Shown here: piece after piece, positions 8,814 through 16,872 of the stretch
Position numbering within the stretch: the stretch's first letter is position 1
How the letters are laid out: the number at the start of each line of letters is the position of its first letter
NCBI RefSeq assembly: GCF_031085165.1
Contig: NZ_JAVHTY010000001.1
Span: 1,364,001 to 1,428,000 of the forward strand
DNA length: 64,000 nucleotides
Reading direction: 5' to 3'
Source of the DNA: Pseudomonas sp. 102515
GTDB lineage: Bacteria > Pseudomonadota > Gammaproteobacteria > Pseudomonadales > Pseudomonadaceae
Translations under genes and position numbers: made by a program
The notes under the pieces: model-generated
Told to the model about the DNA's origin: nothing
Databases searched by the model: none
Seen by the model: only the letters and a program-made list of their open reading frames with translations

Positions 8814-9740
8814 ATGAGATTCACGTTGCGTCAACTCGAGGTGTTCGTCGCCGTGGCCCGCCAGGAAAGCGTTTCCCGGGCGGCCGAGGCGCTCAGTCTG
8901 TCGCAGTCGGCCACCAGTACCGCCCTCGGCGAACTGGAACGGCAATTCGACTGCCGGGTGTTCGACCGCGCGGGCAAGCGTCTGACGCTCAACGCCCTGG
9001 GGCGCCAGTTGCTACCCAAGGCGGTGGCGCTGCTCGATCGCAGCGCCGAGGTGGAAAACCTGTTGCGCGGCAAGACCGGCTTCGGCTCCCTGGAGGTCGG
9101 CGCCACCCTCACCATCGGCAACTACCTGGCTACCCTACTGCTGGGGGACTTCATGCAGCGCCATCCCGACTGCCGGGTGCGCCTGCACGTGCACAACACC
9201 GCCAGCGTGGTGCAGCGCATCGCCAACCATGACATCGACCTCGGCCTCATCGAAGGCGACTGCCAGCATCCCGATCTGGAGGTACAGCCCTGGATCGAGG
9301 ATGAACTGGTGGTGTTCTGCGCGCCCGGACACGCCCTGGCAGGCAGACAGGCCACCCAGGCCGAATTGGAGGCCCAGGCCTGGATCCTGCGCGAACAGGG
9401 TTCCGGCACCCGCCTGACCTTCGACCAGGCCATGCGGCATCACGCTCAGCCGCTGGACGTGCGTCTGGAGCTGGAACACACCGAGGCCATCCTGCGCGCG
9501 GTGGAATCTGGGCTCGGCATCGGCTGCCTGTCACGGCTGGCCCTGCGCGATGCCTTCGCCCGCGGCACCCTGGTGCCCATCGCGACGCCGACCCTGGATC
9601 TGCGTCGCCAGTTCTGCTTCATCTGGCACAAGCAGAAGTACCAGACCGGAGCCATGGTCGAATTCCTCGACCTCTGTCGCCAGCTGACCCAGGGCCTCGC
9701 TCGCAGCGATCAGATCGACACCGCGCGGCCCCGACCCTAG
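8814..9740 (+). CDS. finR: LysR-family transcriptional regulator FinR
   Basis: The 308 aa protein has an N-terminal winged HTH (FTLRQLEVFVAVARQESVSRAAEALSLSQSATSTALGELE) and a LysR substrate-binding domain (residues about 90-290; GSLEVGATLTIGNYL, then LREQGSGTRLTFDQ). The latter resembles CysB/CbbR-type effector pockets. Its position divergent from fpr is the known finR-fpr arrangement, where FinR activates fpr under superoxide or sulfite-related stress. RBS AAGG at -8. It ends 24 bp from a convergent gene. Confidence 0.88.
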   Translation: MRFTLRQLEVFVAVARQESVSRAAEALSLSQSATSTALGELERQFDCRVFDRAGKRLTLNALGRQLLPKAVALLDRSAEVENLLRGKTGFGSLEVGATLTIGNYLATLLLGDFMQRHPDCRVRLHVHNTASVVQRIANHDIDLGLIEGDCQHPDLEVQPWIEDELVVFCAPGHALAGRQATQAELEAQAWILREQGSGTRLTFDQAMRHHAQPLDVRLELEHTEAILRAVESGLGIGCLSRLALRDAFARGTLVPIATPTLDLRRQFCFIWHKQKYQTGAMVEFLDLCRQLTQGLARSDQIDTARPRP

Positions 9741-9764
9741 CGCTAGCTGCTGGCACTGGTCCGC

Positions 9765-10202
9765 TTACTGGCCCTGGTAGAGGCGGCGATTCTCCAGCTC
9801 CCGCTGCTCGTGGCGGCGGTGGGCGCGCAGCGCCAGCAGGGCCAGGATGCCGATCACCAGGCGATAGCCCTGGGAATAGAGATCCAGCTCGGCGGTGGCC
9901 GACTCGCCCAATACGCCGCTGATCAGCCGCACCACGAACAGCGTCAACTGCACGAAGGCCACCAGCAGCAGGCCGGCCGACAGCCATTCCGCTCGGCGAA
10001 ACGCCAGCACGGCGAACAGCGCCAGGGCGAATTGCATGCCGCCGTACCAGACCCGCGCCTCGGCCACCGACGCCGAATCCATCAGTACCATGCCACGGGC
10101 ATTGGCCATCTCGTAGGGATAGAACCAATGCGCCAGGGCGAGGCCAAACCAGACCAGGGCCTGCAGACCCAACACCAGACGTGCGAAGCGAAGCTCGGAC
10201 AT
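9765..10202 (-). CDS. Hypothetical four-helix membrane protein
   Basis: The 145 aa product shows four hydrophobic segments (about 8-28, 52-68, 76-94 and 112-128) and a basic C-terminal tail rich in R/E (RAHRRHEQREL). Segments such as WFYPYEMANARGM and ARVWYGGMQFALALF resemble the DUF4345-type small inner-membrane proteins. Function is unknown. It is divergent from pdxY across a 185-bp gap in which I see no obvious operator. Confidence 0.75.
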   Translation of the reverse strand: MSELRFARLVLGLQALVWFGLALAHWFYPYEMANARGMVLMDSASVAEARVWYGGMQFALALFAVLAFRRAEWLSAGLLLVAFVQLTLFVVRLISGVLGESATAELDLYSQGYRLVIGILALLALRAHRRHEQRELENRRLYQGQ

Positions 10203-10387
10203 TCCCCGTTTCTCCTTGGGGCCAGAGATGGAAGACAGCCGCTCCAGTGTAGCCAGCGCCGGGAGCGATCTGCACTGCCGATGCAGACCGCCACAGGCGG
10301 GTTAGGGTTCGCCGGAAGGGCTGCGGTAAGCTGCAGGCCTCCACCCTTCCGGCTCCTGACCCCGAGCCCGCCGCCCGAGAGATCGCC

Positions 10388-11281
10388 ATGCCCGCCGCCC
10401 TGCCCGCCCAGCCGCCGCTGGTGCTGTCCATCCAGTCCCATGTCGCCTACGGCCACGTCGGCAATGCCGCCGCCACCCTGCCGCTGCAACTGCTCGGCCT
10501 GCAACCGGTTGTGGTCAACACGGTGCAATTCTCCAATCACACCGGCTACGGCGAATTCAAGGGCCAGGTCTTTCCGCCCGAGCACATCCACGACGTGCTC
10601 GACGGCCTGCGCGCCCGCGGCGTGCTGGCGCGCTGCGTGGCGGTGCTCTCCGGCTACCTGGGCGACGCCGCCATCGGCGAGGTGATCCTCGGCGTGGTGC
10701 AGGAGATCCGCCGCCAGCGCGGCGACCTGCAGTACCTGTGCGATCCGGTGATGGGCGACGTCGGCCGCGGCATCTTCGTACGCCCCGGTATCCCTGACTT
10801 CCTGCGCCGCCGGGCCATCGAACAGGCCAGCCTGATCACCCCCAACCAGTACGAATTCGAGTTGCTGCACGGCCAGCCGCTGGCCGACACCGCCGACGCC
10901 GTGAGCGCCGCCCGGCTGCTGCTCGGTCGCCCCGGCCAACCGGGCCCTACGACCATTGTCATCACCAGCCTGCGCACCCCGGACCTGCCGACCGACGCCC
11001 TCAGCACCCTGGTGGTGGAGGCCACGGATGCCTGGCTGGTACAGACGCCCTACCTGGACCTGCAGCCGCTGCCCAACGGCATGGGCGATGTCTTTTCCGC
11101 GGTGTTGCTGGGCCAGTTGCTCAACGGCCAGTCCACGCCCGCTGCGGCGTCCCATGCGGTCAGCGCCCTCTACGCCCTGGTCGCCCGCACCGGCCCCGGC
11201 AGCCGCGATCTGCCCCTGATCGCCGCGCGCGACCAGATCGTGCGACCGGGCGAGTTGTTCGAGGCGCAGCGGTTGGCGTAG
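10388..11281 (+). CDS. pdxY: Pyridoxal kinase PdxY
   Basis: The 297 aa ribokinase-family product begins with LSIQSHVAYGHVGNAAATLPL, the PdxY/PdxK substrate region, continues with NTVQFSNHTGYG and the Mg-ATP/catalytic motif LPNGMGDVFSAVLLG (general-base Asp). It phosphorylates pyridoxal to PLP in B6 salvage. Length agrees with PdxY (about 287 aa). Its TAG stop (11279-11281) lies inside the first arm of an inverted repeat pair (11278-11359), so the last codons and 3' end are shared with a mobile-type intergenic repeat. Confidence 0.93.
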   Translation: MPAALPAQPPLVLSIQSHVAYGHVGNAAATLPLQLLGLQPVVVNTVQFSNHTGYGEFKGQVFPPEHIHDVLDGLRARGVLARCVAVLSGYLGDAAIGEVILGVVQEIRRQRGDLQYLCDPVMGDVGRGIFVRPGIPDFLRRRAIEQASLITPNQYEFELLHGQPLADTADAVSAARLLLGRPGQPGPTTIVITSLRTPDLPTDALSTLVVEATDAWLVQTPYLDLQPLPNGMGDVFSAVLLGQLLNGQSTPAAASHAVSALYALVARTGPGSRDLPLIAARDQIVRPGELFEAQRLA

Positions 11282-11359
11282 GTTGGGTTGAGCGCCACCG
11301 AAGCCCAACGGTGCCCCGCCTGCTGGCTTCGACGATGAAGCCGGCTCAACCCAGCCTAC
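11278..11359. repeat. Family A repeat, two copies in opposite orientation
   Basis: GTAGGTTGGGTTGAGC (11278-11293) and GCTCAACCCAGCCTAC (11344-11359) are inverse complements with one mismatch. Each arm carries its own internal TTGGG...CCCAA-type hairpin. The family recurs at 17679-17755 and 25662-25694. The pair overlaps the pdxY stop codon and could fold in the mRNA 3' end. Confidence 0.75.
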
Positions 11360-11384
11360 GGGTACTCCTTCCTGCGCCATACCG

Positions 11385-11420
11385 CCCCTTTCCCTCAAGG
11401 GGGAAGAGCTGGGGTGAGGG
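11385..11420. repeat. Family D repeat (CCCTTTCCCT...GAGCTGGGGTGAGGG)
   Basis: A C-rich half followed by a G-rich half ending in GCTGGGGTGAGGG. The same layout recurs at 25704-25739 and 32694-32730, each time directly adjoining, or one element away from, another repeat. It lies within the 423-bp region 11282-11704, whose left part is repeats and right part the gntR regulatory region. Confidence 0.65.
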
Positions 11421-11533
11421 CAGCGCAACCGCGAATTCCTCGCCGCAGGTCGCCACGCTGGGACGCATTCATGTAGTCCGCGGCAGGTTGCGCCAGGCGT
11501 TCTGCAGGGGTCATGACAAGGCTCCCATCAGAA

Positions 11534-11550
11534 GTGTTACATTATAACAC
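11534..11550. promoter_or_regulatory. Candidate operator: GTGTTA-N5-TAACAC
   Basis: Perfect 6-bp inverted repeat with a 5-bp AT-rich spacer in an otherwise GC-rich gap, 155 bp before the GntR start. TGTTA-type arms are compatible with a FadR-subfamily GntR site or the promoter of the tetronate operon. Which protein binds is not known. Confidence 0.45.
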
Positions 11551-11605
11551 CTACCAGCGGCTCTAGCTTGCGGCTCACAGCCGTAGAATCCGTCACAAAA
11601 ATTCC

Positions 11606-11664
11606 GTAGTGCCTCCGCCAAAACCACTACACAAAGGCAAAAGCCTGTGCGAAAGTAGCGCTAC
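11606..11664. promoter_or_regulatory. Candidate operators: GTAGTG-N13-CACTAC and GTAGCGCTAC
   Basis: GTAGTG (11606-11611) pairs with CACTAC (11625-11630), and 24 bp later GTAGCGCTAC (11655-11664) is a perfect 10-bp palindrome with the same GTAG/CTAC ends. Both lie within 100 bp of the gntR start, the expected place for autoregulation by this regulator. Confidence 0.45.
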
Positions 11665-11704
11665 AACCTGTATGACAACCTTACAACCACATAAGCAGGT
11701 CTCC

Positions 11705-12409
11705 ATGTTCGCCAAGGTTCCCGCCAATGTGCTGAGCGACAACGTCGCCCAGCAGCTGCTGGACAAGATCGAAGCCGGCGTCTTCGCCCCCGGCAGCAAG
11801 ATCCCCAGCGAAGCCCTGCTGTCCGAAGCCTTCGGCGTCAGCCGCACCGTGGTGCGCGAGGCCATCTCGCGGCTGAAGAACGAAGGCGTGCTGCAGCCCC
11901 AGCAGGGTCGCGGCATCTTCGTCACGACCCATGCCGGCATCCGCCCGCTGCGCATCGACGCCGACGAAGCCAGCCTGCCCGGCAGCGTCTTCCACCTGCT
12001 GGACCTGCGCCGCGCCATCGAGGCCGAGATCGCCTCCGAAGCCGCCATCAACCGCAGCGAGACCGATCTGGTGGCCATCGACGAGGCCCTGGCCGCCATC
12101 GACGAAGAGGTCGCCGACGGTCATGACGGCGTACGCGCCGACGTGGCCTTCCATCGCACCATCGCCCAGGCCACTGGCAATCCCTACTTCATCAGGACCC
12201 TGGAATTCGTCAGCCAGTACCTGGAGACGGCCACGCGCATCACCCGCACCAACGAGGCGCGGCGCGAGGACTTCTCCCGTCAGGTGCACGAAGAACACCA
12301 GGCCATCGTCGCCGCCATTCGCCTCGGCGATCCCCTGGCCGCCGCCAACGCCGCCCGCCAGCACATCTACAACGCCGCCCGCCGCCTGCGGCAGGCCGGC
12401 TTCGCCTGA
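11705..12409 (+). CDS. FadR-subfamily GntR regulator of the tetronate operon
   Basis: The 234 aa protein has an N-terminal winged HTH (GSKIPSEALLSEAFGVSRTVVREAISRLKNEGVLQPQQGRGIFV) and a C-terminal all-helical FCD ligand domain whose metal-binding pattern is visible (Asp in DVAFHRTIAQATGN, His in FSRQVHEEHQAIVAAI). I chose ATG 11705; an earlier in-frame ATG at 11672 lacks an RBS. It precedes ltnD by 21 bp in the same direction, so it most likely controls the L-threonate/tetronate genes, with a pathway sugar acid as inducer (inference). Confidence 0.88.
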   Translation: MFAKVPANVLSDNVAQQLLDKIEAGVFAPGSKIPSEALLSEAFGVSRTVVREAISRLKNEGVLQPQQGRGIFVTTHAGIRPLRIDADEASLPGSVFHLLDLRRAIEAEIASEAAINRSETDLVAIDEALAAIDEEVADGHDGVRADVAFHRTIAQATGNPYFIRTLEFVSQYLETATRITRTNEARREDFSRQVHEEHQAIVAAIRLGDPLAAANAARQHIYNAARRLRQAGFA

Positions 12410-12421
12410 CCTTTTCTGGAG

Positions 12422-12429
12422 AACAACAA
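12422..12429 (+). promoter_or_regulatory. CA-rich Hfq/Crc-like motif at the ltnD start
   Basis: AACAACAA, an exact AANAANAA match, lies between the GGAG Shine-Dalgarno (12418-12421) and the ltnD ATG at 12431. In Pseudomonas, Hfq with Crc binds such motifs at ribosome binding sites to block translation of catabolic genes when better carbon sources are present. Confidence 0.6.
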
Positions 12430-12430
12430 G

Positions 12431-13324
12431 ATGCAAGACAACGTCGGTGTCATCGGCCTCGGGGCCATGGGTCTGGGCGTCGCCCGTTCGCTGCTGCGTG
12501 CCGGCTTCGCCGTGCATGCCTGTGACGTACGCGCCAGCGTGCTGGAGTCCTTCGCCAGCGAAGGCGGCGTGGCCTGCACCTCACCCGCCGCTTTGGCCGA
12601 CAGCTGCGACATCCTCGTCACCGTGGTGGTCAACGCCGAACAGACCGAAGCCGTGCTGTTCGGTGAGGGCGCCGCCGCCTCTGCCCTGCGTCCGGGCAGC
12701 CTGGTGATCGCCTGCGCCACCGTGGCCCCGGCCTACGCCGTCGAGCTGGGCGAGCGCCTGGCCGAGCGCGGCATCCTGCTCTTGGACGCCCCGCTCTCCG
12801 GCGGCGCGGCCAAGGCCGCCAGCGGCGAGATGACCATGATGACCTCCGGCACCGCGGAGGCCTACGCCAAGGGCGAGGCGGTCCTGGCCGCCATGGCCGG
12901 CAAGGTCTATCGCCTGGGCGATGCGCCCGGACAGGGTTCCAAGGTCAAGATCATCAACCAGCTGCTGGCCGGGGTGCACATCGCCGCCTCCGCCGAGGCC
13001 ATGGCCCTGGGCCTGCGCGAAGGCGTCGATCCGGAAGCCCTCTACGAGGTCATCACCCACAGCGCCGGCAATTCCTGGATGTTCGAGAATCGCGTGCCGC
13101 ACATCCTCAGGGCCGACTACACCCCGCTGTCCGCCGTGGACATCTTCGTCAAGGACCTGGGCCTGGTGCTGGATACCGCGCGCACCTCGAAATTCCCGCT
13201 GCCGCTGTCGGCCACCGCCCACCAGATGTTCATGCAGGCCTCCACCGCCGGCTATGGTCGCGAAGACGACTCGGCCGTGATCAAGATCTTCCCGGGCATC
13301 GAACTGCCCAAGGCCGCGGAGTGA
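12431..13324 (+). CDS. ltnD: L-threonate dehydrogenase
   Basis: The 297 aa beta-hydroxyacid dehydrogenase has the N-terminal Rossmann GVIGLGAMGLGVARSLLRAGF, the substrate motif LLDAPLSGGAAKAASGEMT, and the catalytic Lys region GSKVKIINQLLAGVHIAA. It oxidises L-threonate to 2-oxo-tetronate with NAD+. The LtnD call rests on the neighbours: otnK, otnC and otnI follow in order, the set known for four-carbon sugar acid breakdown. Sequence alone would only give 3-hydroxyisobutyrate dehydrogenase family. A GGAG RBS and a CA motif precede it. Confidence 0.88.
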   Translation: MQDNVGVIGLGAMGLGVARSLLRAGFAVHACDVRASVLESFASEGGVACTSPAALADSCDILVTVVVNAEQTEAVLFGEGAAASALRPGSLVIACATVAPAYAVELGERLAERGILLLDAPLSGGAAKAASGEMTMMTSGTAEAYAKGEAVLAAMAGKVYRLGDAPGQGSKVKIINQLLAGVHIAASAEAMALGLREGVDPEALYEVITHSAGNSWMFENRVPHILRADYTPLSAVDIFVKDLGLVLDTARTSKFPLPLSATAHQMFMQASTAGYGREDDSAVIKIFPGIELPKAAE

Positions 13325-13329
13325 TCCCG

Positions 13330-14622
13330 ATGAGCCGGACCGAGACCCGCCCGCTGCTGGGCTGCATCGCCGACGACTTCACCGGCGCCACCGATCTCGC
13401 CAACATGCTGGTGCGCGGTGGCATGCGCACCGTGCAGGTGATCGGCGTGCCCGCGGCGGACGCCGAACTGGACGCCGCCGACGCCGTGGTGGTGGCGCTG
13501 AAATCCCGTACCACGCCGGCCGCCGAGGCGGTGAGCGAATCCCTGGCCGCCCTCGCCTGGCTGCGCCAGCGCGGTTGCCGACAATTCTTCTTCAAGTACT
13601 GCTCGACCTTCGACTCCACCGCCGCGGGCAACATCGGCCCGGTGGCCGAGGCCTTGCAAGAGGCGCTGGACTGCGACTTCACCCTGGCCTGCCCGGCCTT
13701 CCCGGAGACCGGGCGCACCCTGTTCCGTGGCCACCTGTTCGTCCAGGACCAGCTGCTCAGCGAGTCTGGCATGCGGCACCACCCGCTGACGCCCATGGGC
13801 GACGCCAACCTGGTGCGGGTGCTGCAGGCGCAGAGCCGCGGCACCGTCGGGCTGCTGCGCTACGACCAGGTCGCCAAGGGCCCCGAGGCCGTGCGCGCGG
13901 CCATCGCCGAACTGCGTACTTCGGGTCATCGCCTGGCCATCGCCGATGCGCTGTCCGATGCCGACCTGCATACCCTGGGCGCGGCCTGTGCCGAGCTGCC
14001 CCTGGTCACCGGCGGCTCGGGCATCGCCCAAGGCCTGCCGGAGAATTTCCGCCGCGCCGGCCTGCTCCAGACGCACGACGCCGCCGCCCTCGACCTGCCC
14101 GCCGGTGGCGAGGCGGTCCTGGCCGGCAGCGCCTCCCAGGCCACCAATGGCCAGGTCGCCGCCTGGTTGGAAGCCGGTCGCCCGGCCCTGCGCCTGGATC
14201 CGCTGGCGCTGGCCCAGGGTGACGCCAGCATCGACGCCACCCTCGCCTGGGCGCGCGAGCAGGACCAGGCCGTACTGATCTATGCCACCAGTCCCGCCGA
14301 CGAGGTCAAGTCCATCCAGCGCGAGCTGGGCGTGGCGCGCGCCGGTGAACTGGTGGAACGTGCCCTCGGCCTGATCGCCCGTGGCCTGTTCGAGGGCGGC
14401 GTGCGCCGCCTGGTGGTGGCCGGTGGCGAGACCTCCGGCGCCGTGGTCCAGGCCCTGGGTGTACAGGCCCTGCGCATCGGCGCCCAGATCGATCCGGGGG
14501 TGCCGGCTACCCTCGGCCAGGTACAGGGCGAACCCCTGGCCCTGGCGCTCAAGTCCGGCAACTTCGGCAGTCGCGACTTCTTCGCCAAGGCCCTGCGCCA
14601 GCTGGCGGGAGAACAGCCATGA
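13330..14622 (+). CDS. otnK: 3-oxo-tetronate kinase
   Basis: The 430 aa protein of the four-carbon acid sugar kinase family (DUF1537) begins LLGCIADDFTGATDLANMLVRGG (substrate domain) and carries the C-terminal nucleotide domain with VVAGGETSGAVVQALG. It phosphorylates 3-oxo-tetronate at C4. The ATG at 13330 was chosen over GTG 13321 because GGAG lies at 13318-13321, formed by the end of ltnD, giving 8-nt spacing. It overlaps otnC by ATGA. Length fits OtnK (about 420 aa). Confidence 0.92.
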   Translation: MSRTETRPLLGCIADDFTGATDLANMLVRGGMRTVQVIGVPAADAELDAADAVVVALKSRTTPAAEAVSESLAALAWLRQRGCRQFFFKYCSTFDSTAAGNIGPVAEALQEALDCDFTLACPAFPETGRTLFRGHLFVQDQLLSESGMRHHPLTPMGDANLVRVLQAQSRGTVGLLRYDQVAKGPEAVRAAIAELRTSGHRLAIADALSDADLHTLGAACAELPLVTGGSGIAQGLPENFRRAGLLQTHDAAALDLPAGGEAVLAGSASQATNGQVAAWLEAGRPALRLDPLALAQGDASIDATLAWAREQDQAVLIYATSPADEVKSIQRELGVARAGELVERALGLIARGLFEGGVRRLVVAGGETSGAVVQALGVQALRIGAQIDPGVPATLGQVQGEPLALALKSGNFGSRDFFAKALRQLAGEQP

Positions 14623-15257
14623 GCGCCGAAGCCCGCCTGCGCGAAGAGATCTGCACCGTCGGCGCCAGCCTCTATGCCCGCGGCTACACCGTGGGCAGCG
14701 CCGGCAACATCAGCGCCCGCCTGGAAGACGGCTGGCTGATCACCCCCACCGATGCCTGCCTCGGTCGCCTCGATCCGGCGGCCATCGCCAAGGTCGGCCT
14801 GGACGGCGACTGGGTCTCCGGCGACAAGCCATCCAAGACCCTGGCCCTGCATCGCCAGGTCTATGACCGCAATCCGGGCGTGGGCGGCGTGGTGCACACC
14901 CACTCCACCCACCTGGTGGCCCTGACCCTGGCCGGCGTCTGGCGCCCCGACGACATCCTGCCGCCGATCACCCCCTACCAGGTGATGAAGGTCGGCCATA
15001 TCCCGCTGATTTCCTATGCCCGCCCCGGCGCCGCCAGCGTCGCCGAGCAGGTGGCGCAACTGGCCAACCGGGTCCGCGGCGTGATGCTCGAACGCCTAGG
15101 TCCGGTGGTCTGGGAAAGCAGCGTGAGCAAGGCCAGCTTCGCCCTGGAGGAGCTGGAAGAAACCGCGCGGCTGTGGCTGCTCAGCGAGCCGCGCCCGGCG
15201 CCGCTCGATGCCGCCGCGCTGGCCGAACTGGCGGAGACCTTCGGCGCCGTCTGGTGA
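14619..15257 (+). CDS. otnC: 3-oxo-tetronate 4-phosphate decarboxylase (class II aldolase family)
   Basis: The 212 aa class II aldolase/adducin family protein has GSAGNISARL (phosphate/substrate loop), SKTLALH, and the zinc ligands in VVHTHSTHLVALTLAG with a distal His/Glu region. OtnC decarboxylates 3-oxo-tetronate-4-P to dihydroxyacetone phosphate, linking the pathway to glycolysis. The start ATG overlaps the otnK stop by 4 bp (ATGA), implying coupled translation. Confidence 0.92.
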   Translation: MSAEARLREEICTVGASLYARGYTVGSAGNISARLEDGWLITPTDACLGRLDPAAIAKVGLDGDWVSGDKPSKTLALHRQVYDRNPGVGGVVHTHSTHLVALTLAGVWRPDDILPPITPYQVMKVGHIPLISYARPGAASVAEQVAQLANRVRGVMLERLGPVVWESSVSKASFALEELEETARLWLLSEPRPAPLDAAALAELAETFGAVW

Positions 15258-15331
15258 CCTGAAGCCCGCGCGACCGACCCCCCCCCACGATGGCCCCTGC
15301 CGGCCGTCGCGGGATCGGCTTGCCCTGGAAA

Positions 15332-15339
15332 AACAACAA
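15332..15339 (+). promoter_or_regulatory. CA-rich Hfq/Crc-like motif before the gntP leader ORF
   Basis: AACAACAA is an exact AANAANAA match set 3 bases before GAGGAAAG (15343-15350), a strong Shine-Dalgarno. It is the second such motif in this operon and sits at the expression signal of the permease section, where catabolite repression would be expected to act. Confidence 0.6.
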
Positions 15340-15355
15340 TAGCGAGGAAAGTGCC

Positions 15356-15400
15356 ATGTCCCACGTCGTCAGCCTCACCTGCCCGGAGTCCCGCTCATGA
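15356..15400 (+). CDS. 14-codon leader ORF overlapping the permease start
   Basis: The ATG at 15356 follows the best Shine-Dalgarno in this stretch (GAGGAAAG) and encodes MSHVVSLTCPESRS; its TGA (15398-15400) overlaps the permease ATG (15397-15399) as ATGA. The arrangement predicts that ribosomes translating the leader re-initiate on the permease. No homologue is known to me. It could be a chance ORF, but strong RBS plus exact overlap favour a coupling role. Confidence 0.45.
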   Translation: MSHVVSLTCPESRS

Positions 15401-16857
15401 GTCCGTTGCTGCTGGTCCTCATCGCCGCGGCGGGCATCGCCCTGCTGCTGTTCCTGGTCCTCAAGTACAAGTTCCAGCCCTTCGTGGCGCTGATGCTGGT
15501 GAGCATCCTGGTGGCCCTGGCCGCCGGGGTGGAGCCGTCCAAGCTGGTGGCGACCATCGAAGGCGGCATGGGCAAGATCCTCGGCCACATCGCCATCATC
15601 ATCGCCCTGGGCGCCATGATCGGCCGCATCATCGAACTCTCCGGTGGCGCCGAGGCCCTGGCCAAGACGCTGATCGAGCGCTTCGGCAACAGACGCACGC
15701 CGCTGGCGCTGACCCTGGCCGGCTTCCTGGTCGGCATCCCGGTGTTCTTCGAGGTCGGCGTGATCGTGCTGATGCCGCTGGCCTATGGCATCGCCCGCAC
15801 CGCGCGCAAGCCGCTGATCGTCTTCGCCCTGCCGATGTGCGCCACCATGCTCACCGTGCACGCCATGCTGCCGCCCCACCCGGGCGCCGTGGCCGCCGCC
15901 GGCCAGCTGGGCGCCGACCTGGGTCGGGTGCTGCTGTTCGGCCTGCCGATCACCGCCGTGCTGGCCCTGATCGGCTGGTGGGTGGCCGGGCGCATGACCC
16001 GTCGCCACTACCCCATGACCGACGACATCCGCAGCGACGTCTACGGTCCGCAGATCACCGATACCCACCTGCAGCAGTGGGGCCGCGGCCAGGACATGGC
16101 CCCCGGCCTGCCCAGCCTCGGTGCTGCCGCGGTCAAGGTCGACGAGACCCCGGCCGGCCTCGCCGCCGGTCTGCCGCCCGCGCCAGCTCCCGGCTTCGGC
16201 CTGGTGGTGACCTTGATCCTGCTGCCCATCGTGCTGATCCTGCTGGGGACCCTGGCCACCAGCTGGCTGCCCGCCGGCAACCTGCTGCGCGACATCCTCA
16301 CCGTGGTCGGCGCGCCCCTGGTGGCCCTGCTGATCGACACCCTGCTGTGCGCCTATGTGCTGGGCTTCCGCCGCGGCTGGTCGCGCGAGCAGGTCTCGGA
16401 CGTCATCGGCTCGGCGCTGCCCGGCGTGGCCATGGTCATCCTCATCGCCGGTGCCGGCGGGGTCTTCGGCAAGGTGCTGGTGGACACCGGCATCGGCGCG
16501 GTGGTCTCGGAGCTGCTGCGCGCCACCGGCCTGCCGGTGCTGGCGCTGGGCTTCGTGCTGACCCTGCTGCTGCGCGCGGTCCAGGGCTCCACCACCGTGG
16601 CCCTGGTCACCACCGCCGGCATCCTCGGCCCGCTGATCGCCACCCTGGACCTCTCGGCCAACCACATGGCCCTGCTGTGCCTGGCCATGGGCGCCGGCGG
16701 TCTGGCCGTGTCGCACATCAACGACGCCGGCTACTGGATCTTCACCAAGCTGGTCGGCCTGAGCGTCGCCGACGGCTTGCGTACCTGGACCGTCCTGACC
16801 ACCCTGCTGGGGTGCCTGGGCTTCGCCACCACTCTGCTGCTCTGGCCCTTCGTCTGA
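15397..16857 (+). CDS. GntP-family permease for tetronate/threonate uptake
   Basis: The 486 aa very hydrophobic protein has about 12 membrane helices and GntP signatures (GGMGKILGHIAIIIALGAMIGRIIELSGGAEALA; IPVFFEVGVIVLMPL; AMLPPHPGAVAAA; RAVQGSTTVALVTTAGI). A longer cytoplasmic loop spans about residues 200-265. GntP transporters are H+ symporters for gluconate-like acids. Being inside the ltn/otn cluster, L-threonate or D-erythronate is the likely substrate (inference). A weaker GGAG lies 7 bases before its ATG, within the leader ORF. Confidence 0.9.
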   Translation: MSPLLLVLIAAAGIALLLFLVLKYKFQPFVALMLVSILVALAAGVEPSKLVATIEGGMGKILGHIAIIIALGAMIGRIIELSGGAEALAKTLIERFGNRRTPLALTLAGFLVGIPVFFEVGVIVLMPLAYGIARTARKPLIVFALPMCATMLTVHAMLPPHPGAVAAAGQLGADLGRVLLFGLPITAVLALIGWWVAGRMTRRHYPMTDDIRSDVYGPQITDTHLQQWGRGQDMAPGLPSLGAAAVKVDETPAGLAAGLPPAPAPGFGLVVTLILLPIVLILLGTLATSWLPAGNLLRDILTVVGAPLVALLIDTLLCAYVLGFRRGWSREQVSDVIGSALPGVAMVILIAGAGGVFGKVLVDTGIGAVVSELLRATGLPVLALGFVLTLLLRAVQGSTTVALVTTAGILGPLIATLDLSANHMALLCLAMGAGGLAVSHINDAGYWIFTKLVGLSVADGLRTWTVLTTLLGCLGFATTLLLWPFV

Positions 16858-16872
16858 TCTGGGAGACAAGCC

